A DNA stretch of 64,000 bases from Lantana camara (GCA_037501455.1 CM074863.1:14008001-14072000), one strand, 5' to 3'; shown: positions 13,757-24,868, counted from the first letter of the stretch. Program-made: numbers and translations. Notes: a model not told the origin generated them from the sequence alone.

Positions 13757-13787
<31 letters not shown>

Positions 13788-14195
13788 TAATCATTAATAT
13801 AGTGTATAATATATACATATTTTAATTTTCATGATAATTTATTAATTTATTAATATTTTTAGTAAATATGATATTATAATTTAAAAATGTAATTTGCATA
13901 TTATAAAATTTTAATTTGAATTTTTTTATATTTTTTTTGAAAGATTAACTATAAATATATTTTAAATGTTTTTTATAAATTCATTATATATATTAAATTA
14001 GTTATTATAATTAATATATAATATATATATATATATATATAATATTTATAACACTATTTAATAGATATAATAATATAATTTAAATTTTATAAATTTATTG
14101 TATAATATAAATATATATGTATATATATATTAAATAATATGTAAGTGTATGTGTACTGTATATATATTTTATTAATATGCATAATATGTATTATG

Positions 14196-14200
<5 letters not shown>

Positions 14201-14235
<35 letters not shown>
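14201..14235. repeat. (TA)n microsatellite
   Basis: A nearly pure TA tract of about 35 bp within the nested MULE. Shorter TA tracts lie at about 13765-13788 and 14023-14041. Confidence 0.85.
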
Positions 14236-14240
<5 letters not shown>

Positions 14241-14460
14241 ATAAATTTGTTAATATATTGATATAATGTACAAGGGTATAATGGACTTTTCAACCTTTTT
14301 CGTTGACCAAATGGGAGTAGGGGGCAGTGAGTTTATTTAATAAAACACATGGTTTTTTGGATCATTTTTTTTTTCATAGGGTTTTTTGTTATGATTTCGA
14401 ATAACACAGGGTTTTTTGGGTTGTTAGTTCAAATTAGAAACTTACTTTTCAATAATCTTT

Positions 14461-14522
14461 CTTGTAGCGTTTCAAGCCACCCAAGAACGCTCTTGTAGCG
14501 TTTCAAGCCACCCAAGAACGCT
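14461..14522. repeat. 31-bp unit repeated twice in the solo LTR
   Basis: 'cttgtagcgtttcaagccac' and the following 11 bases occur back to back at 14461-14491 and 14492-14522 without visible change, which implies a recent slippage or unequal exchange. Confidence 0.9.
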
Positions 14523-15060
14523 CTTATCCTCTCCTTGGTAAAGCTCGAATCTTTAAAAACTTCTAACTTGAAGCTCTCTAGAGATAGTCCACCAACTTGA
14601 CTACAATCTAACTAGTAAGGATGCTAGTTATCTAGTTAGTGTTTAGGCTTAACCTAGGGTTTATTTGATGTTGGAGAAAGGATGGTGTTCAACACATGAA
14701 CCAAAAGAATTGTCAATTATCCTCGAGCTCCCCTGTATATAGGAAGGAGAAGGGCGGCCGAACCTAGTCTTATTGGACTAAGGATTTGGTCCCTCTCTCT
14801 TATTACTTGATCATCAAGCAATTCCAAATTTTGACTTTTGAATTCTAATTCAAATCAACTTTTAAGAGAGCTAAAATATCCAAACCCCTTTTGGATAATT
14901 TTATACTTTATTTATTAATAAATAAATAACTTATTTTATCTAATTAATTAATTCGTAATTAATTAAATAGATTATTTTTCTCCAAAATAAGACTTTCTTT
15001 TTAATTAAAAAATTAAACCAAAGTCTATTAAATAATTAACACATTAATTATTTAATCATA

Positions 15061-15142
15061 TATACATATATATGCATGTGTGACACACGTGTCCCCAAGG
15101 ACACGTGTCACTCACGTGACCCACACGTGTGATTCACACGTG
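15061..15142 (-). promoter_or_regulatory. array of five G-boxes next to a TATA-like tract in the solo LTR
   Basis: CACGTG occurs at 15086, 15102, 15113, 15124 and 15137, five times in 57 bp, most within longer ACACGTGT palindromes. In the LTR's own (minus) orientation the array is followed within about 10 bp by TATATATG-type sequence at 15061-15078. G-boxes/ABREs bind plant bZIP and bHLH factors. That this drives LTR transcription under stress is an inference. Confidence 0.6.
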
Positions 15143-16295
15143 TGGAACCCTCTCGGCATGATCAACTCTTTTAATCATTTCAAAACCTCAACTCATGTAA
15201 CCAAGTTGTTGTGTGTGACCCTCTAGGTTCTCAATTCAATTAGCAGTAACCCTAATTAATTAATTCACTAATTAATTAATCAGTCCACAGATTAAACGAC
15301 CATAGTCTAGCAACAGGTGTTTAACCCCTAGCTGAATTGGAATGTCTCGATTCGACAGAACCTTTAAGTCATTGATTCATGAGAGATACAATCCTCCTAC
15401 TTACTATCTCTCAACCAAGATCTAGGGTAAGGGAATAATTAGAACCCTAATAATCTGGTCTGAAAGCTAAGTGCATTTCATATCCATTTGATCTCAATCC
15501 AAGAAACCCTTTTCTTGATGTCTTGATCTACTGCCTTGGCCAAGGACTCCATATGACATATGAATGACTTACACAATAAGAGATCACCTTGCAAATGCAA
15601 GTGTAGGTCCTTTCTTGATTCTCATTTACTTTCACGAGTCACTTGTGCAGCCCCAGCATAAGCCTTGAATTAGTTGTCTAAGGCGACACCCTTTAAAGCT
15701 TATACCTAAGACTACAGGGTTAACTCACAAAGTGACATGGAACCTCAAGTCTAAAGATCAATTAATCACATCAATGACTCGTGAGATATTTTCTAATCTG
15801 GAAGTTTCAATTTCCTGAAATAGAAACTTCCTTTCTCATTTAGGAATTTTCTCACACGGGGCACCTCAGTGAACTTACTTGTGGAAGTCAGCACCCTCAT
15901 GTATCACGCACGTATCAACTATACACTTTGCACCTCCATGAAACAAGGTGGGCCTTCTTAAGGGCATGATCCCATAAGCAAGCCTTAGAGGAGTCAGGTT
16001 GACACTCCCACTGTCTGTAGGACTCATCGGCTTAGAGTATTTTACTAATCGCGACTTATATGATATAGGGCTCGTTTCATGAACCATTTCACCTAAATGG
16101 TAGAGTCCTAAAGTCATCAGGATTAGGGGAGTTCTCATACATGCACAACTAAATTAAAAGCATACCAAACAAGAGCATATAAAGAAGTGTTGCCTCAATT
16201 CGTTATTTTATGCAAAGATTGTCTGTGATTACAATAAGGAAAAGTACAAAGCGGATATACAATCGACTTTCTAGGGCACTATTCCTAACAGCCTT

Positions 16296-19200
16296 GGTAT
16301 ACCCCTCAGGAGGAGACAAATACACATCCTCATCAAGTGTACCATGCAAGAATGCATTGTTAATGTCAAGTTGGTATAAACCCCAACATTTAATAGTCAC
16401 AATGGCAAAAAAAACTCTCACAGTGACCAATTTAGCAACAGGAGAAAAGCTATCAAAATAGCCAATACCAAAAGTTTGTTTAAACCCCTTAGCTACCAAC
16501 CTAGCTTTATACCTTTCTACAGACCCATCAGAGTTAAATTTAGTTCTAAAAACCCATTTAAAACCAATAGCTTTCTTGCCAGGGTGCAAATCAGTTACTT
16601 GCCAAGTTTGATTTTCCTCAAGGGCTTGAAGCTCCCTATCCATAGCCTCAACCCACTCAGGATATTTGACAGCCTGAGTGTAGGTAATAGGTTCTGGAAT
16701 GGGAGCAACTTTAGACATAAAAGCAAGATAAGAATTAGCATAATGAACACCCTCACCCAAACATAACTGACCATGCCCAGTGGAATCATAAGGTACAGAA
16801 AAACTAACATTGCAGACATAATCATTCATCTACACAGGTACAGTTCTAACCCTATGACTCTCTCTAAGGTGGGTAACATTAGAGGTATTAGTTTCATCAG
16901 CTTGATCACTACCAGATTCAATAACCTGATCAGCATCCATCTCATTAGGAGATAAAACCTCCACTGAGTCAGTGCCAGTGCTAGGAATCACTGGGTTATG
17001 GATGTCATCAGAAGTAACAATGATAGGATTAGATTCATCAATTAGTATTTTGGGTGTAGAGGAAACAACAGCTTGCCCATCTTTATAAGGGAAAATATCC
17101 TCAAAGAATTTAACATCCCTAGAAACAAGCATAACTTTAGAATCTATATCATAGAGTTTGTAACCCTTTTTTCCACTAGCATGCCCTAACATCACACACC
17201 TAAAAGATCTAGGTGAAAATTTGTTCTTGTTAGGCCCATTGTCCACAGCATAACAAACGCATCCAAAAGTTTTAACATTGTAATAAGAGGGTTTAGCATT
17301 GAATAACCTAAAATAGGGAGTATCCCAATTTATGACCCTGCTAGGCAACCTATTAATGATATAAGTGGCAGTAAGAATAGCATCTCCCTAGAAATGGAGA
17401 GGTAAATTAGATTGGAACATAAGAGATCTGGCAATTTGTAAAAGATGTTTGTGCTTTATCTCTACAATCCCATTCTGTTGTGGACTGTAAACACAAGTAG
17501 TTTGATGTGTGATACCTTCATTTTGGAAGAGATTTTTGCAATCAGAATTTACAAACTCCCTTCCATTATCACTTCTGATGGTTTTAACCCTTTTATTGTA
17601 TTGAGTTTTTACAAAAACCAAGTAGTTTTTAAGTTAAAAAATGGGTGTGATCCTTATGAGGCATTAGGTAAGTCCAAACACATTTTGAAAAGTCATCACC
17701 AATAGTATGAAAATAATGGCAGTTAGAATGGGTTTTAGTCTTAAAAGGGCCCCAAAGATCTATATGGATGAGATCAAAGGGCTCTTTAGAAGTAATAATC
17801 CTAGCAGGAAAAGATAACCTATGCTGCTTAGATCTTTGACAAACATCACAAAGGGAAACATCGGGTTCAGAACTTACTGGAAAGTGCAGATGCTTCATAG
17901 CAGTTTCAGAGGCATGTCCTAGCCTTCTATGCCATACATGTGGATCCTGATTTTTGACTGAAAAACAATTATCACTGTTGTGGAATACAACAGACTTATT
18001 ACAGTTTCCCTTAAGGGAATTACAAACAGGATCACAAATTCTCATAGTATCTGAAATAACAGTAGCATGATTAATAACAAAGTCTATAGTATCTAAAATA
18101 TAGAGTGAGTTATGAATCTTTCCAGAAGATAGTATCTCCTTAGTTTTCTGGACCTGCAAAGTCCAATGAGTTTTAGAGAAAACAAACTCACTGTCAGTAG
18201 TATTGGTAACTTTACTTACAAAAACCAAGTTGAATTTAAAAGAGGGTATGTAGAGAACATTCTCTAAAGTAATATTTCTGAACAGTTTCACTGTCCCAAC
18301 AAACTGAACTTGATGAGAAGTCCCATCAGACAAATAAATGGGTATGATATTATGAGGAGCATGATAAGTGGTAAACATGTCAAGCCTAGAACAGATATGA
18401 CTGGTTGCTCCTGAATCTATAATCCAATGATGTGAAGTAAGCTTATCAGAACAGGCTAAAATATAACTCAAAGAAGTACCTGAGAACTCAGAGGTGAAGT
18501 GCAACTGCTCTGAGCCTCCAGTTTGGTTTTCCTTGAAAAATTTAACCAATTCCTGCCTAATAAGATCAGACATGTTAACAGCAGGAGTGACAGATTGGCC
18601 AGAATCATGAATAAAGTCCAATGGAGTTTCAGCCAAGGTGTTAGCCATGTTTTTAAAAGATCTTTTGGAAGAACCAACTCCACAGGACCTGTTTTCCTTA
18701 TAAGCTTTATACCAATCTGGTTTTCCAGTGATTTTGAAACAGGCATCAGTATTGTGAGTGTTGCTGTTACAGATATTACAATGTCTATCAGGTTTCTCTT
18801 TCCTCTTATTCAGGCCCCTTCCCAAACCAGTCCCTCTACCAACAACATTCTTAGTGAACATCACAAAGTGATTAGTAATATCATTAAAAGCAACAGAAAC
18901 ATCTCTCTGCGATTCAACCCTAGAGATAATGGAATAGGCTTTGTTCACAGGGGAAAGGGGGTCCATAACCAAAATCTAGTTTCTAACAGCATTGTTCGAG
19001 TCATTTAAACCTATAAGAAATTGAATTAACATATCAGAGGATTGGGAATCACTAATAAATCGAGAAACAACACAAGTATTACCAGAGTCGCACACAGGTG
19101 GATCATTCAGATTAGCAACCTCATCCCAGAGAGTCTTCAAACGGTTAAAGTAAGTAGCCAATGAAAGGTTACCTTGGGCGATGGAACTGAGGTCTCGCTT

Positions 19201-19599
19201 TAACTGATACAACAACGGTCCATTACATTGGCCATACCTTTAGGCAAGATCATCCCAAAGCTCTCTGGCGGTGGAAGCGTAGAGGAAGCTTTGGTGGATT
19301 TCCTTTTCTAGAGAGTTCAGAATCCATGCCTTGACAGTACTATCCACGCGCTTCCAAGATCTGTAAGTAGGATCGTCAGCGGATGGTAGATCTATGCTGC
19401 CATCAACAAATCCAAGCTTCATCTTGGATTCAAGGGTGATTTTCATGGTTCGCCTCCAAGTAAGATAGTTTTTACCGTCCATAGTGACGGTAACCACTGA
19501 AAGCAGCGAAGAATCGCTGTTGGAGATGGTAAGAGATTCATCCTTAGGCGAGGATGAAGAAGTAGGAACAACGGAGTTGTTCTTATTCTTAGGATCCAT
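16296..19599 (-). pseudogene. copia gag-protease-integrase-reverse transcriptase 5' part, with stop codons
   Basis: The frame starts at the ATG at 19599 (MDPKNKNN). It contains a copia gag (TMDGKNYLTWRR), a CCHC knuckle CNICNSNTHNTDAC, protease WIIDSGATSHIC, integrase zinc region (HRRLGHAS...CDVCQRSK) and core motifs (IRSDNGREF, PQQNGIVEIKHK), and the first RT motifs (YPEWVEAMDRELQAL, YKARLVAKGFKQ) up to PPEGYTKA at the solo-LTR insertion. In-frame stops interrupt it near 19240, 18973, 17385 and 16830. Where the expected residue can be guessed it is Gln or Trp replaced by TAG, as produced by C-to-T decay. The apparent ATG upstream of 19599 falls in LTR sequence and is not used. Confidence 0.9.
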
Positions 19600-19633
19600 G
19601 GAGTAACAGAGGAAAACAAGAAAAATAATCGGT

Positions 19634-19714
19634 AAAAGAGAAGTAAAACCAAACACGCTTCTACAAACAAAAGAAAATAAGAAAATAAAATACAAAAATA
19701 TACGAAAGTCAACA
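19634..19714 (-). repeat. truncated 5' LTR of the copia element (81 bp)
   Basis: Matches only the first 81 bp of the 249-bp 3' LTR. At 19634 homology stops and the gag leader begins directly, with no primer-binding site. About 168 bp of LTR plus the leader start have been deleted. Confidence 0.85.
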
Positions 19715-19993
19715 AGTGATTTAATAAGATCGTTTCTATAGGATATTATTTATTCTAATCGCATATAATTTTAGGGTTTGCTATTTTAGAAAAAAGAGAT
19801 TTGAGACACTACTATTTTAAATTTTAATAATATATTATTTTAAAGGAGTATCAGTGTATCATGTATTCACGTGTCAATATTTGAATAAAAGTGACATGAT
19901 GACGTGGTTACTTATCTTGGGCCACATTGGTATTGTAGTTTTTTACTTTTGATTAATACATTGTATCTTAAAAGATCCCCATTGTAAAAACTC

Positions 19994-20210
19994 GGGAAAA
20001 TATCACTTTTGGTCCTACAGATTAACCCTTTTTTACTTTTGGTCCCATGCATTAGAAGATTCTCAATTTTGGTCCCAAACATTACAAAAAGTCTCAAAGT
20101 TAGTCCCCCGTTAACCAATCCGTCTGTTGACTAACGATTGACCTTAACCTCCGTCTAATACACGTTAGGGCTGAAATAAAACACGAATTTGGGGCAAAAA
20201 TTCACCATTC
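19994..20210 (+). repeat. MULE-1 left terminal inverted repeat
   Basis: 217 bp, matched by 24643-24859 in reverse with two substitutions. TTTTGGTCC occurs at 20007, 20037 and 20067, exactly 30 bp apart. The GRF gene starts 70 bp inside this TIR, so the TIR probably contains its promoter. Confidence 0.95.
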
Positions 20211-20280
20211 TTGAACCCTAATCTCAGCCTCTCACGCAATTCTCTCTTTCTCCATCAGTTGCGGCGAAGAAGGAGTGAAG

Positions 20281-20634
20281 ATGTCAACATCACAGAGCTC
20301 GGCGACGGGGATTAATGAAGATGTCTACTGCTTTTGTGGGCGAAGGGCTGCATTCCGCACTTCTTGGACTGAAACAAACTATGGGAGAAGGTTCTATAAT
20401 TGCTTTACCATTGTTGGGGGTTGTGGGTTTTTTGTATGGAAGGATCCTCCCATGAATAGGAGAGCTACAACACTGCTAGCTTCCTACCGTTCGGAGCTGA
20501 GACAGGTTCGTGAAGAGCTCGAAATGCTGCGTTGGAGACTGAAGATTTGCTGCTATGTCATGTTGTTTTTGGTGTCTCTTGTTATAATAATATTCCTTCT
20601 GAAAATTTCCGGCTCTGTCAGGGGCTTTCTGTAA
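20281..20634 (+). CDS. GRF-type zinc finger / coiled-coil / membrane-anchor protein of MULE-1
   Basis: 117 residues from the ATG at 20281 (an upstream GTG in the same frame is ignored). A zf-GRF domain spans about 15-55 with putative zinc ligands C17, C19, C41 and C48 and the GRRFYNC and CGFFVWKDPP signatures. A charged Arg/Glu/Leu helix at about 64-87 is a likely coiled coil, followed by a hydrophobic membrane helix at about 88-108 (CCYVMLFLVSLVIIIFLL). GRF fingers in other proteins bind nucleic acid. The role inside a MULE is unknown. It reads inward from the left TIR and converges on the transposase. MULE-2 encodes the same domain order at the same place, so it is an element gene and not a passenger. 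Its counterpart has an intron inside the finger and this copy has none. Confidence 0.85.
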   Translation: MSTSQSSATGINEDVYCFCGRRAAFRTSWTETNYGRRFYNCFTIVGGCGFFVWKDPPMNRRATTLLASYRSELRQVREELEMLRWRLKICCYVMLFLVSLVIIIFLLKISGSVRGFL

Positions 20635-21038
20635 GTTGTAAATGTGGTCCATGGTATGTAATAAGCCTACTTTAGGGCTATGCAATGTAATGTTTTGTAA
20701 GCTCCATTGGGGCTATATGTAATTTCATAATGTTTGCAAATGCTATTGTTATGCATCTGTGTGAATTATTTTTTTTTTACAGTAGTTCTTGAACACATAA
20801 TCTCCAAGCAAAATGGTGGTTGCTTCATTCATTCCATCCAAAATGATACTACGTTGTTTGTACATTGCTCAAAAAACCAATACCAAAACACAAAAGATGC
20901 AACAACAAAAGTTCAATCCAACATAGACTAAACACCAAATTACTAAACATAGACTAAACACTATAGGTTTGATGATTTTGCTGCCTTTTTTTTCCCCATT
21001 TCCAATTTTCTCTGATTCAGTGCACTCTCTAGGCTGTT

Positions 21039-24000
21039 TCATGTCACATACTTTTTCCCATCTTTGTCAATTGTTTTTGCCTTGTGCTTCAAAGGGATGT
21101 TTGGTTGAATTGTGAGTGAGACTGGAACTCTTGGATGATCTGGAGAAAATGGAATAGGATTCCTGAACTTCACACCCCCTGCAGTGCTTAGCCTTGGGGG
21201 TTGAAACTGTGTGGCTGCAAGTTTTCCTTTGCCTTTGTCAGTTGTTAAGCTTTCCGCCAGACTTTGTTTTCCATTGTTATTCTTTACACTTCGTAGGGTT
21301 CTTTTTCTTGCCTTAAAAATTAAAAACAACAAATGAGAAACAATTGATAATAGGTATTACCAATCATTGTCCATAATCCGGTACAGTTACTTACAGTCAA
21401 CTTGGTTGTCTCAGGTTGTAGGTTGACTTGTACTTGTGTGGCTCCTGTTTCAAGTTGTTGTTGCCTTCTCTTTCTTCCCTTCTAAGGAGTGTAAACAAAT
21501 TAGAAGCAAATGAGAAACAGTTATAAAGCTTAGATATTTACAATTAATGGCATGCTATTACTTACAACTATATGTGATGGTGTGTTATCTTGAATCTGAG
21601 TGGTGCAACTAGGGTTAACTTGCTCTTGACTTGCTTGGTTGCCTTGTGTAGCTTCTATGTTGCTGACAACCTGACTTATCTGCTCCCAATCTGCTCCATC
21701 ACCCCAATCTGCTCCACTACCCAAGTCTTCACCAACTTCCCTATGTTGATCATTTCTAGCAGCCTCATTTTCCTTTCTTCTACTGCACCCCTTCTTGTTG
21801 TGACCAAACTCCCCACAATACTTGCATTTGTATTCGGTTGATCTCTTTTTCAGCTTTATTCCTTCATGTCTTCCTGGAATTTTTCTTTTAGTTTTTCTGG
21901 CCTTCTCACCAATTTCAAGCCTTCTTGCCTTTTGTGGTCTGCCAGGGCCCCTACCATTGTTGGGTGGAACTGGAGGAATACAACCTGTCTTTTTCCACTT
22001 CTCACACCCATTCATAGGCAGTATGCAATGCTCATAAGCTTGTAAGTATGTCTCCACCCAATAAACCTCATCAACAAACTCAATTGGATTCAGTTTTTGA
22101 CAATTAATAGCACTTACAGCATGTTTACATGGTATGCCTGATAGATCCCATTTTCTACAAGAGCAACTACGGTTTTCAAGATCAACCACACATCTTGTCC
22201 CATCAAAACAGGCAATTTCATAGTGCATATCAGTTGATTTTAATGCTCTACATGTGCCAGTTTTAGAACTCTCATACCTTAGGATTTTCATGATTCTAGG
22301 ACAAACTTTACCTCTCCATTTTCTTGCTCTTTCTCTATTTATTTGCAATCTTTCCGTCACATCTTCCCTAATCTTCTCTAACATACTTAGTATCTGTTTT
22401 TCTCTGGCCTCAAGTATTTGAGCATTAAATGACTCACACAAGTTATTTAAGAGAAGGTCACATTTAGGAAAAGTAGAGAAATGTGACCTGCTCCACTGGC
22501 TTGGATGTTTGTCATTGAGCCATTCAGTTGCCTTGACATCTAGTTCCTTTAATTTGTTCCACCTTGCTTCAAATTCAGGTACAGTTCCGGCTCTTGCTAA
22601 CTTCCAGAAAGCCTTCTTGTATGGCAACCCCTTGAAACCACCATTGCTTTGCATATTGCATAGCAGATGTCTGGCACAAAATCTGTTCTGACTTGTGGGA
22701 AGAACTGTTTCAAAAGCTGGAATAAGACCTTTTTGTTTATCAGACATAAATGTCCATTCATGGGGAAGTTCAATTTCCAAATCTGATTTCAACAAACTAA
22801 GGAACCACTCCCAATTTTCCTTGTTCTCCACACTAACAACAGCCCAACAAATAGGAAAAGAGCAATTGTTAGCATCAATTCCAACAGCCGTTAGCAGAAC
22901 ACCACCATGGGGCCCTTTCAAATGACATCCATCTAACCCAATTACTGGTCTACATCCAGCTAAAAAACCATCCTTAAGACCTTTAAAACATACATAAAAC
23001 CTGTCAAACATGGGCCTCTCACTTCCAATTACAGGTTTAACAGTCATTATGCAAGTGCTTCCAGGATTAGAATTTCTTAGCTCTTCAGCATAATCCCATA
23101 ATTTTTCATATTGATCTTCAGAACTGCCTTCAATAGCTTCCAAAGCCTTCCACTTAGCTCTATATCCTTGATTTCTGGAAACATGTATGTTCATCTGTTT
23201 AGAAACATCCCTCCTAAAACCCTTCACTTTTCTAGTAGCATCTGACCTAAACTTATCTTCAAATCTTTTCCCAATCCAAGTAGAAGTCATGTTTGTAACA
23301 TGATATGATTCCTCACAAGTGTGTTTTGGTTCATACTCTCTTATTTGCACACAGTCTTTAACCCCAGTAGCAAGAGCATGTATCCTCCAAGGACAACCTT
23401 TCTCTTTACATTTTGCATATATCCTCCTCTTATCATTTTTTGCAATCCTGATTGACCTTCTACTCTTAATTGCATGTGCATATACTGCATCTTTGAACTC
23501 ATGTTTGTTTGCAAACTCCATTTCTAACTTAAATGTGGGATCATATGTGTCTGCAACACAAAATATAGTAGACTTACCACCCTTTTCATCATCAGAATCC
23601 TTGCTACTGTCAAAGTTAGAAGAATCAGACAAGGGACCCATACTTTCATCACCACTCTGATCAGACAAGTTAGACTCATTTTCATTTGTTTCAGTTGCTT
23701 TATGACCCCCCATTCTGCATCCTTGTCAACACAAGCATTAAACAACAACTTATCTCTTGTGTCAGCAGCCTCATCATCATCTAACTCTTCATAATCACTG
23801 TCTTCAAAGTTCTCACTATCAGAAGAAGACGACTCGCTTTGTACCACTTCCAAGTAAATATGAACCTCTCTATCTACATCATGCATCAAACATTCATGAA
23901 AGATATGGTGCCCTTTAGAAAAAATGACAAACCCATGAGTATCTAACCTAAAATATCTCTTGAAGCCCCCTGTATAACCTATTTCTTCACACAATTTATC

Positions 24001-24494
24001 CATGTATTCAAACCCCATACGGTTGAGTTCAATGTGGTCAAACACAGCAATCTTTCCACCAATATACCTAGGTTTTTGTTTTGGATCACTAAATTTTCCC
24101 CCATGATGAATAACCATAGTCACAGCTGGATCATCTGGATCTGAGACATAAAAAACTGGAAATTTAACATGTTGGACCACATATCCACTAAATTTCAAAA
24201 CATAAAAAATTTCCCGGGACCATGCTGCCACACAACCATTATACAAAGCAGACAAGGTGGACCACCAAGAACAAAGCAAGATTAAAAAATTACAGACATG
24301 GAGGACCACCCAGTACAAAGCAACGTTACAAAATTAGACATGGGGGACCGCCACGCACAAAGCAACAACATCAAAGTACTCAAATTGGGACCAACCAAGA
24401 GAATATTCTCCATAGTAAACCAGAAAAAAGCATCGGCATACTTACGGTAATATGGCGGGGGGTCCTTGTTTTTGCTCGAATCCCGCAGCGCCAT
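21039..24494 (-). CDS. MuDR-type transposase of MULE-1 (four exons, one frameshift)
   Basis: Inferred exons on the minus strand: 24446-24494 (MALRDSSKNKDPPPYY), 21566-24140, 21395-21481 and 21039-21311, all with GT..AG borders and compatible phases. Exon 2 starts with a PB1-like region (PDDPAVTMVIHHGGKF...) and an acidic Ser/Asp/Glu linker. Numbered from the internal ATG at 23713, the main frame has a MuDR DNA-binding region (about 60-135), DDE residues D261 (LDGCHLKG), D325 (SDKQKGL) and E428 (CESFN), a SWIM zinc finger (C517, C519, C529, H531) and a zinc knuckle (C630, C633, H638, C643). The PB1-like part and the main part are in different frames. The switch is at a run of six G at about 23706-23711, where one extra base would rejoin them. 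It acts in the nucleus on the TIRs. If the shift is real, an N-terminally short protein could still start at 23713. Confidence 0.88.
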
Positions 24495-24642
24495 GCCTCT
24501 GACCTTCTCCTACGCTCTCGTTTCTCTATAACTTCAGTTCCAATTTCTTGACTTGATTAGAAAAAAGATGAGAAGAGATTCGGATTGAAGGAGACGGAAG
24601 AAGATTTAGGGTTAACAATTGTGATTTTTATCCCAATTACAG

Positions 24643-24859
24643 GAATGGTGAATTTTTGCCCCAAATTCGTGTTTTATTTCAGCCCTAACGTGTATTAGAC
24701 GGAGGTTAAGGTCAATCGTTAGTCAACAGACGGATTGGTTAACGGGGGACTAACTTTGAGACTTTTTGTAATGTTTGGGACCAAAAATGAGAATCTTCTA
24801 ATGCATGGGACCAAAAGTAAAAAAGGGTTAATCTGTGGGACCAAAAGTGATATTTTCCC
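24643..24859 (-). repeat. MULE-1 right terminal inverted repeat
   Basis: Reverse copy of 19994-20210. The GGACCAAAA words at 24778, 24808 and 24838 keep the 30-bp spacing. The transposase start codon lies about 150 bp inside, so this TIR probably serves as its promoter. Confidence 0.95.
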
Positions 24860-24868
24860 TAAAAACTC

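Larger units (their letters stand above)
12961..14430. mobile_element. non-autonomous MULE-type element nested in the solo LTR
   Basis: A 1.47-kb segment flanked by the 9-bp direct duplication AAATTAGAA (12952-12960 and 14431-14439). Its ends form an imperfect inverted repeat of about 50 bp: the left end has 'ctgttatacgaaattat' and the right end, reversed, has 'gtgttattcgaaatcat'. A 9-bp duplication with long TIRs points to the Mutator superfamily. There is no transposase. The interior holds a tandem duplication, a GC-rich Arg/Pro/Ser-coding-like patch (about 13440-13720) that might be captured host DNA, and long TA tracts. Confidence 0.75.
12860..16290 (-). mobile_element. solo LTR (about 1.95 kb net) inserted in the copia reverse transcriptase
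   Basis: Ends are TGTTGG...CCTAACA (on the minus strand TGTTAGGAATAG...TTTTCCAACA), flanked by the 5-bp duplication GCCTT at 12855-12859 and 16291-16295. Removing the insert with one duplication rejoins the copia frame (PPEGYTKA...), which fixes both borders. There is no gag-pol inside and no second LTR, so this is a solo LTR left by recombination, most likely from a copia-type element. The 87-codon open frame on the minus strand at 15875-16138 belongs to the LTR and has no recognised domain. The LTR was later hit by a MULE-type element at 12961-14430. Confidence 0.85.
11469..19714 (-). mobile_element. degenerate Ty1/copia LTR retrotransposon, interrupted by a nested insertion
   Basis: Minus-strand copia element bounded by a 5-bp target duplication AGTGA (11464-11468 and 19715-19719). 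LTR ends are TGTTGACTTT...TTCTTCA. Coding order on the minus strand is gag, zinc knuckle, aspartic protease, integrase, reverse transcriptase, RNase H, which is the copia order (integrase before reverse transcriptase). A solo LTR at 12860-16290 splits the reverse transcriptase. Removing it leaves about 4.8 kb, a normal copia size. The 3' LTR (left) is 249 bp, but the 5' LTR (right) keeps only 81 bp and the primer-binding site is gone. Several in-frame stops and a frameshift make the element inactive. The lineage within copia is not assigned. Confidence 0.92.
19994..24859 (-). mobile_element. MULE-1: young autonomous-type Mutator-like element with two convergent genes
   Basis: 4,866 bp with 217-bp terminal inverted repeats starting GGGAAAATATCAC and a 9-bp duplication TAAAAACTC (19985-19993 and 24860-24868). 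It contains a multi-exon MuDR-type transposase gene on the minus strand and a small GRF zinc-finger/TM gene on the plus strand, converging. Both genes start close to a TIR, as in maize MuDR, where mudrA and mudrB are read inward from the two TIRs. The two TIRs show only two mismatches by eye, indicating recent insertion. A one-base frameshift breaks the transposase reading frame. Strand is given for the transposase. Confidence 0.93.

Noticed and set aside
15875..16138. 87-codon frame in the solo LTR
   Set aside because: It belongs to LTR sequence and shows no conserved domain; noted under the LTR entry instead of as a gene.
12860..16290. Idea that the insertion is a two-LTR TRIM or LARD element
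   Set aside because: No direct repeat of one end is found at the other. A single TG..CA unit with a 5-bp duplication fits a solo LTR.
19912..20118. Open frame starting MVNGGLTLRL, also at 24735
   Set aside because: It lies within the MULE-1 terminal inverted repeats and appears twice only because the TIRs match.
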